Part shown: one piece after another, positions 61,016 through 64,000 of the stretch | Numbering within the stretch: the stretch's first letter is position 1 | How the letters are laid out: each line of letters opens with the position of its first letter | NCBI GenBank assembly: GCA_046483315.1 | Contig: JAWODJ010000122.1 | Coordinates: 1-64,000, forward strand | DNA: 64,000 nt | DNA from: PXAP01 sp046483315 | Lineage (GTDB): Bacteria; Bacteroidota; Bacteroidia; Bacteroidales; PUMT01 | Direction of reading: 5' to 3' | Made by a program: the position numbers and the translations under genes | The notes under the pieces: model-generated | What the model saw: the letters and a program-made list of their open reading frames with translations, nothing else | Told to the model about the DNA's origin: nothing | Databases searched by the model: none

Positions 61016-61771
61016 TCAGTGGTTATGAATTTTCAGTACGGTATGTGGAACATCACCGTGTGTAATAATTTGTATGGGACAGTTATAGGAGGCAAGCTGT
61101 TCCTGGGTTATTATGTTGGTCGGATGATAATGAAGTTTTCGGTTTACGCAGGCAATTGTTTTCACATACCAGCTTATTGTTCCGACATCGTGCGAAACAA
61201 CGATGATGGCCATTTCGTTATTAAGGTCTTTCAGAATTTCATAAAAATCAGTTTCAAATTTAGTGTCAACAAAGGTATTTGGTTCATCGAGCATCAGCAT
61301 GCGCGGAGATGAAATAATTGCCCTGCACAGATAAACACGCTGAAGTTGTCCGCCCGAAAGCTCTCCGATTGTTTTTTTTCTCAGGCCGTATATACCAAGC
61401 TGTTTAAGAAGGTCTCCGGCAAGTTTTTTCCGGTTCCCGGAGTAACGGCTGAAAACTCCTTCTTTACTCATAAGCCCGGATAATACCACATCAATAACCG
61501 AAATGGGGAAACGCAGGTCTATCTGATTGATCTGCGGCAGGTAACCAATAATATTATTTGGGTTTTTCTGCCGGTCATTAAAAAATTTAACAGTGCCCCT
61601 GTATGGTTTTATAAGGCCAAGAATGACTTTCAGGAGCGTTGTTTTTCCTCCGCCGTTAGGCCCTATAATACCGATAAAATCATGGTCGTATACAACCAGG
61701 TTTATATCCCTTAGCACTACCTCATCACCATACCCGGCTGAAAGATCTTTTATTTCAAGGATTTTCTTCAT
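61016..61771 (-). CDS. Metal (Zn/Mn) ABC transporter ATP-binding protein
   Basis: A 251-residue ATPase of the ZnuC/MntA type. Walker A is GIIGPNGGGKTTLLK (about 35-49), the signature is LSGGQLQRVYLCRAI and the Walker B with D-loop is MLMLDEPNTFVDTKFE; the H-switch is VVSHDVGTIS. The NTF-VD form of the D-loop region is typical of this subfamily. Start and stop are tightly packed: 4 bases of overlap with the binding-protein gene before it and 2 bases to the permease gene after it. Confidence 0.95.
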   Translation of the reverse strand: MKKILEIKDLSAGYGDEVVLRDINLVVYDHDFIGIIGPNGGGKTTLLKVILGLIKPYRGTVKFFNDRQKNPNNIIGYLPQINQIDLRFPISVIDVVLSGLMSKEGVFSRYSGNRKKLAGDLLKQLGIYGLRKKTIGELSGGQLQRVYLCRAIISSPRMLMLDEPNTFVDTKFETDFYEILKDLNNEMAIIVVSHDVGTISWYVKTIACVNRKLHYHPTNIITQEQLASYNCPIQIITHGDVPHTVLKIHNH

Positions 61772-62643
61772 CTGTTCAGAACCTGGTATAATTTATCAGC
61801 AATATCTTTAAAATTCTCCATCCAGTCCGCCGAAAGCGGGTCAATTTCGATAACTTCACCACCAAGCTCCCTGGCAACTGCCCTGGCATTATCACGTTCA
61901 AATTCCATCTGTATGAATATATCACTTATATTTTCTTCCCTGGCAATATCAACTATTTGTTTCATATTGGAGGCTGTTGGATTTTTGCCTTCATGTTCTA
62001 TGGATATTTGTGAAAGACCGTAATCACGGGCAAAATATGCCAATGCAGGATGAAAGATAAGAAATGTTTTTCTCTTTATGTTACTGAATTTTCCGGTGAG
62101 TTCCTTATGCAGACTATCCAGCTCATTATTGAATTCATTGTAGTTATTCCAGTAGTAATCTTTATTTTCCGGATCAATATCCACAATAGCGGTTAACATA
62201 TTTTCAAGTTGTATTTTTACACCCGGGACGGACAGCCAGGTATGCGGGTCCACACCTTGCAGATGAACATGGTCGCCATGTTCTGTTATCCCTGCGGTAA
62301 TAAGATCCATTCCCTCTGATGTGTTTACGAATTTCAGATCGTTATTCTGATCCTGAAGATTTCTTATTATGGTCCTCTCAAAATCAATATAACCGATCCT
62401 GAAATAAATTCGCGATTCTGCAATATCCTGCATCTGTTTGGGAGTCGGTTCATATGTCTCGGGACTGGCTCCCGGGGGAACAAGCACGTTTATAGTGAAG
62501 TTATTGCCGGTGATCCTTTCAGTGAGGTATTTCTGTGGTAATATGCTTACCGTTATTGAGGGCTGTGTGTCTTTCCGGCCCCTTTCAGAGCATGCCGTTA
62601 AAAGCATGCTAACAATAACAGCGATAATTTTCAGATGATGCAT
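61768..62643 (-). CDS. Zinc/manganese ABC transporter substrate-binding lipoprotein
   Basis: A 291-residue periplasmic lipoprotein of the ZnuA/cluster A-I family, with a canonical lipobox LTAC (cysteine near residue 18). Metal ligands seen are His in GVDPHTWLS, His in IFHPALAYFARDYG, and Asp in EIDPLSADW. The usual first histidine, before Y-x-P-T-P, is a glutamate here (GASPETYEPTPKQ). A short His-rich loop (EHGDHVHLQG) precedes GVDPH and points to zinc. It is the first gene of the operon. A TAATTTTG box (62686-62679, minus) lies upstream without a -33 partner. No Zur operator is obvious. Confidence 0.93.
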   Translation of the reverse strand: MHHLKIIAVIVSMLLTACSERGRKDTQPSITVSILPQKYLTERITGNNFTINVLVPPGASPETYEPTPKQMQDIAESRIYFRIGYIDFERTIIRNLQDQNNDLKFVNTSEGMDLITAGITEHGDHVHLQGVDPHTWLSVPGVKIQLENMLTAIVDIDPENKDYYWNNYNEFNNELDSLHKELTGKFSNIKRKTFLIFHPALAYFARDYGLSQISIEHEGKNPTASNMKQIVDIAREENISDIFIQMEFERDNARAVARELGGEVIEIDPLSADWMENFKDIADKLYQVLNR

Positions 62644-62765
62644 TTTATGTCCTGATTATTTAGAATATATTCAAATAACAAAATTATCTGTTTTTTTTGA
62701 TTTTATGGTTAAAAAAACTGAATTTCGCCAATTAGATTCCTTATAAACTACCGAACCTATTCATT

Positions 62766-63689
62766 ATGCCCGGGCCTCTTCTTGTAACCGTACTTGGTCC
62801 TACTGCATCAGGAAAAACTGCCTTTGCGGCACGGCTGGCCCATCGTCTCGGAGGTGAAATCATAAGTGCTGATTCCAGGCAGGTGTACAGGAAAATGGAC
62901 CTCGGTACCGGGAAGGATTATTCTGAATATATTATTGAAGGGCAAAAGGTTCCCTGTCATCTTACAGACATTGTTGATGCCGGTTATAAATACAGTGTTT
63001 TTGAATACCAGCGGGATTTTGCCAAAGTCTGGGAAGATATAAGAAAACGGGGTAAGCAGGCAATCCTTTGCGGTGGTTCCGGAATGTACATTGAATCTGT
63101 AACAGATGCATATCAGCTTGTAAAAGTACCTTATAACAAAAGCCTGAGAAAGGAGCTGGAGTCAAAATCCGTTCCAGAGCTGACCCGCATACTTTCCTCC
63201 TGCCGTAAATTGCATAATATTTCTGATACATCATCCAGGGAAAGGCTTGTAAGAGCCATTGAGATAGCTCTGTTTACCGGCAACAAAAAAGATATTGCAT
63301 TCTCATTCCCGGCATTTGATAATGTCATTCTGGGCATTGACATCGACAGGGATGAACGCAGAAAGCGTATCACTGACAGACTGGAGGCAAGGCTGCAGGA
63401 AGGCCTAATTGAGGAAGTGGAGCAGTTGCTGAAGGATGGAATAGCACCGGAAGATCTCATTTTTTACGGTCTTGAATACAAATACATCACTCTTTTCATA
63501 ACGGGCATGATCTCTTATGATGAGATGAAAAGCCAGCTAAATACGGCTATTCATCAGTTTGCCAAACGACAGATGACCTGGTTCAGGAGAATGGAAAAAA
63601 GGGGATATAACATACACTGGCTGGATGCGGGTATGTCTGCGGAGAGAAAAATAAAGAAGGCTTTAAAAATATTGGAAAAACACATTTAG
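62766..63689 (+). CDS. miaA: tRNA dimethylallyltransferase
   Basis: Transfers the dimethylallyl group to A37 of tRNAs reading UNN codons. At 307 residues the length is typical. The P-loop is GPTASGKTAFAARLA (about 11-25), followed by ISADSRQVYRKMDLGTGKD, HLTDIVDAGYKYSVFEYQRDF, LCGGSGMYIESV, the RLEARLQEGLIEEVEQLL segment, and QFAKRQMTWFRRM at the tRNA-binding end. It is divergent from the metal-transport operon (122 bases) and its stop overlaps that of the next, convergent gene by 4 bases. Confidence 0.96.
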   Translation: MPGPLLVTVLGPTASGKTAFAARLAHRLGGEIISADSRQVYRKMDLGTGKDYSEYIIEGQKVPCHLTDIVDAGYKYSVFEYQRDFAKVWEDIRKRGKQAILCGGSGMYIESVTDAYQLVKVPYNKSLRKELESKSVPELTRILSSCRKLHNISDTSSRERLVRAIEIALFTGNKKDIAFSFPAFDNVILGIDIDRDERRKRITDRLEARLQEGLIEEVEQLLKDGIAPEDLIFYGLEYKYITLFITGMISYDEMKSQLNTAIHQFAKRQMTWFRRMEKRGYNIHWLDAGMSAERKIKKALKILEKHI

Positions 63690-63991
63690 AATATCCATTC
63701 TGAGTGTGAAAGCAGGAAATAGATAAAGTAAATCAGGAGTAAGTTCATAACAGAGAAGAAATAATTAAAAAAAACTCTTTGATGCTTTATTGATCTCCTT
63801 GCCATCATTCCCAGGTTCGGAAGGAACAAAAGTATCATTGACAGGATAAAAAAGGTGTCACGGAACTGTTTTTCCATCTCCAGGTCGCCGTAAAACACAA
63901 AGCAGTAGATGGCGGTTAAAAAAACGGCCAGATAAAGAAGGTAGCTGATCTTAAGGCATAAAGTTGAGTATTTACGCCTGCGGTTTATCAT
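63686..63991 (-). CDS. Small membrane protein of unknown function
   Basis: A 101-residue protein with a basic N-terminus (MINRRRKYSTLC) and three predicted membrane helices (about 13-33, 46-62 and 73-94). A short charged loop (YGDLEMEKQFRD) lies between the first two. No family is recognised. It is convergent with miaA with a 4-base overlap of stop codons. The start lies 9 bases from the window edge, so an upstream, longer start cannot be excluded. Reading-frame quality and hydrophobicity support a real gene. Confidence 0.6.
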   Translation of the reverse strand: MINRRRKYSTLCLKISYLLYLAVFLTAIYCFVFYGDLEMEKQFRDTFFILSMILLFLPNLGMMARRSIKHQRVFFNYFFSVMNLLLIYFIYFLLSHSEWIF

Positions 63992-64000
63992 AAATGGCTT

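Noticed and set aside
1..64000. tRNA or rRNA genes, CRISPR arrays, insertion sequences, prophage or toxin-antitoxin genes
   Set aside because: No cloverleaf-like or CCA-ended GC-rich intergenic segment, no evenly spaced repeats, and no transposase, integrase, phage structural or toxin motif was seen in any reading frame.

Overview
The window is a chromosomal segment of a Bacteroidota bacterium, most likely of the Bacteroidales/Marinilabiliales type. The placement is inferred from gene families and signals, not from rRNA, which is absent. Pointers are the fused MurF-alanine racemase, GldB, a DUF4831 lipoprotein, PorT-type barrels, an ECF sigma factor paired with an anti-sigma/barrel protein, TPR sensor kinases, TonB-plug proteins, and promoters of the TTTG / TAnnTTTG type (clearest before rpmH). 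Several Na+-type transporters (two AbgT, one SSS) would suit a saline or marine habitat, but this is only suggestive. I see no tRNA, rRNA, CRISPR array, prophage, transposase or integrase.

Layout. 0.1-2.5 kb: glycosyltransferase, ECF sigma factor and rsmG on the + strand. 2.6-6.3 kb: a secreted beta-propeller, an outer-membrane barrel, a secreted GH16 glucanase and rpmH. 6.3-17 kb: two AbgT transporters, one in tandem with the dipeptidase PepD and one with an SSS symporter, plus a thioredoxin-like protein, the NAD(P)HX repair enzyme and a DUF4831 lipoprotein. 17.1-25.8 kb: a trypsin-fold protein that has lost its catalytic residues, then a minus-strand run (acidic hypothetical protein, rsmI, xseA, two TPR sensor kinases, xseB). 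25.8-34.6 kb: tdk, murF-alr, a glycosyltransferase, a Crp/Fnr regulator, nadE, a PorT-like barrel and gldB. 34.7-44.6 kb: fhs, a 2[4Fe-4S] ferredoxin, an M20 amidohydrolase, DUF1573-meaB, smpB, an EF-hand outer-membrane protein, a SPOR protein and a LOG protein. 44.6-50.7 kb: uvrA, a lytic transglycosylase, and an ECF sigma factor with its anti-sigma/barrel partner. 51.2-58.6 kb: three tandem paralogues of about 800 residues that join A2M-like domains to a TonB plug without a barrel. 58.7-64 kb: lpdA, a zinc/manganese ABC transporter, miaA and a small membrane protein.

Most of the window is housekeeping (translation factors, cell-wall precursor synthesis, repair, cofactors) mixed with envelope proteins. 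The parts that look least described are: (i) the plug-protein trio, placed divergently from an ECF/anti-sigma pair across a 549-base region with a possible folded leader RNA; (ii) the trypsin-fold pseudoprotease and its ornate upstream region; (iii) two sensor kinases lodged between the two exonuclease VII subunit genes; and (iv) a diverged pair of about 140-base intergenic elements, upstream of abgT2 and gldB, that share a TCACAT-N33-ATGTGA core. Identities and positions were judged by eye.
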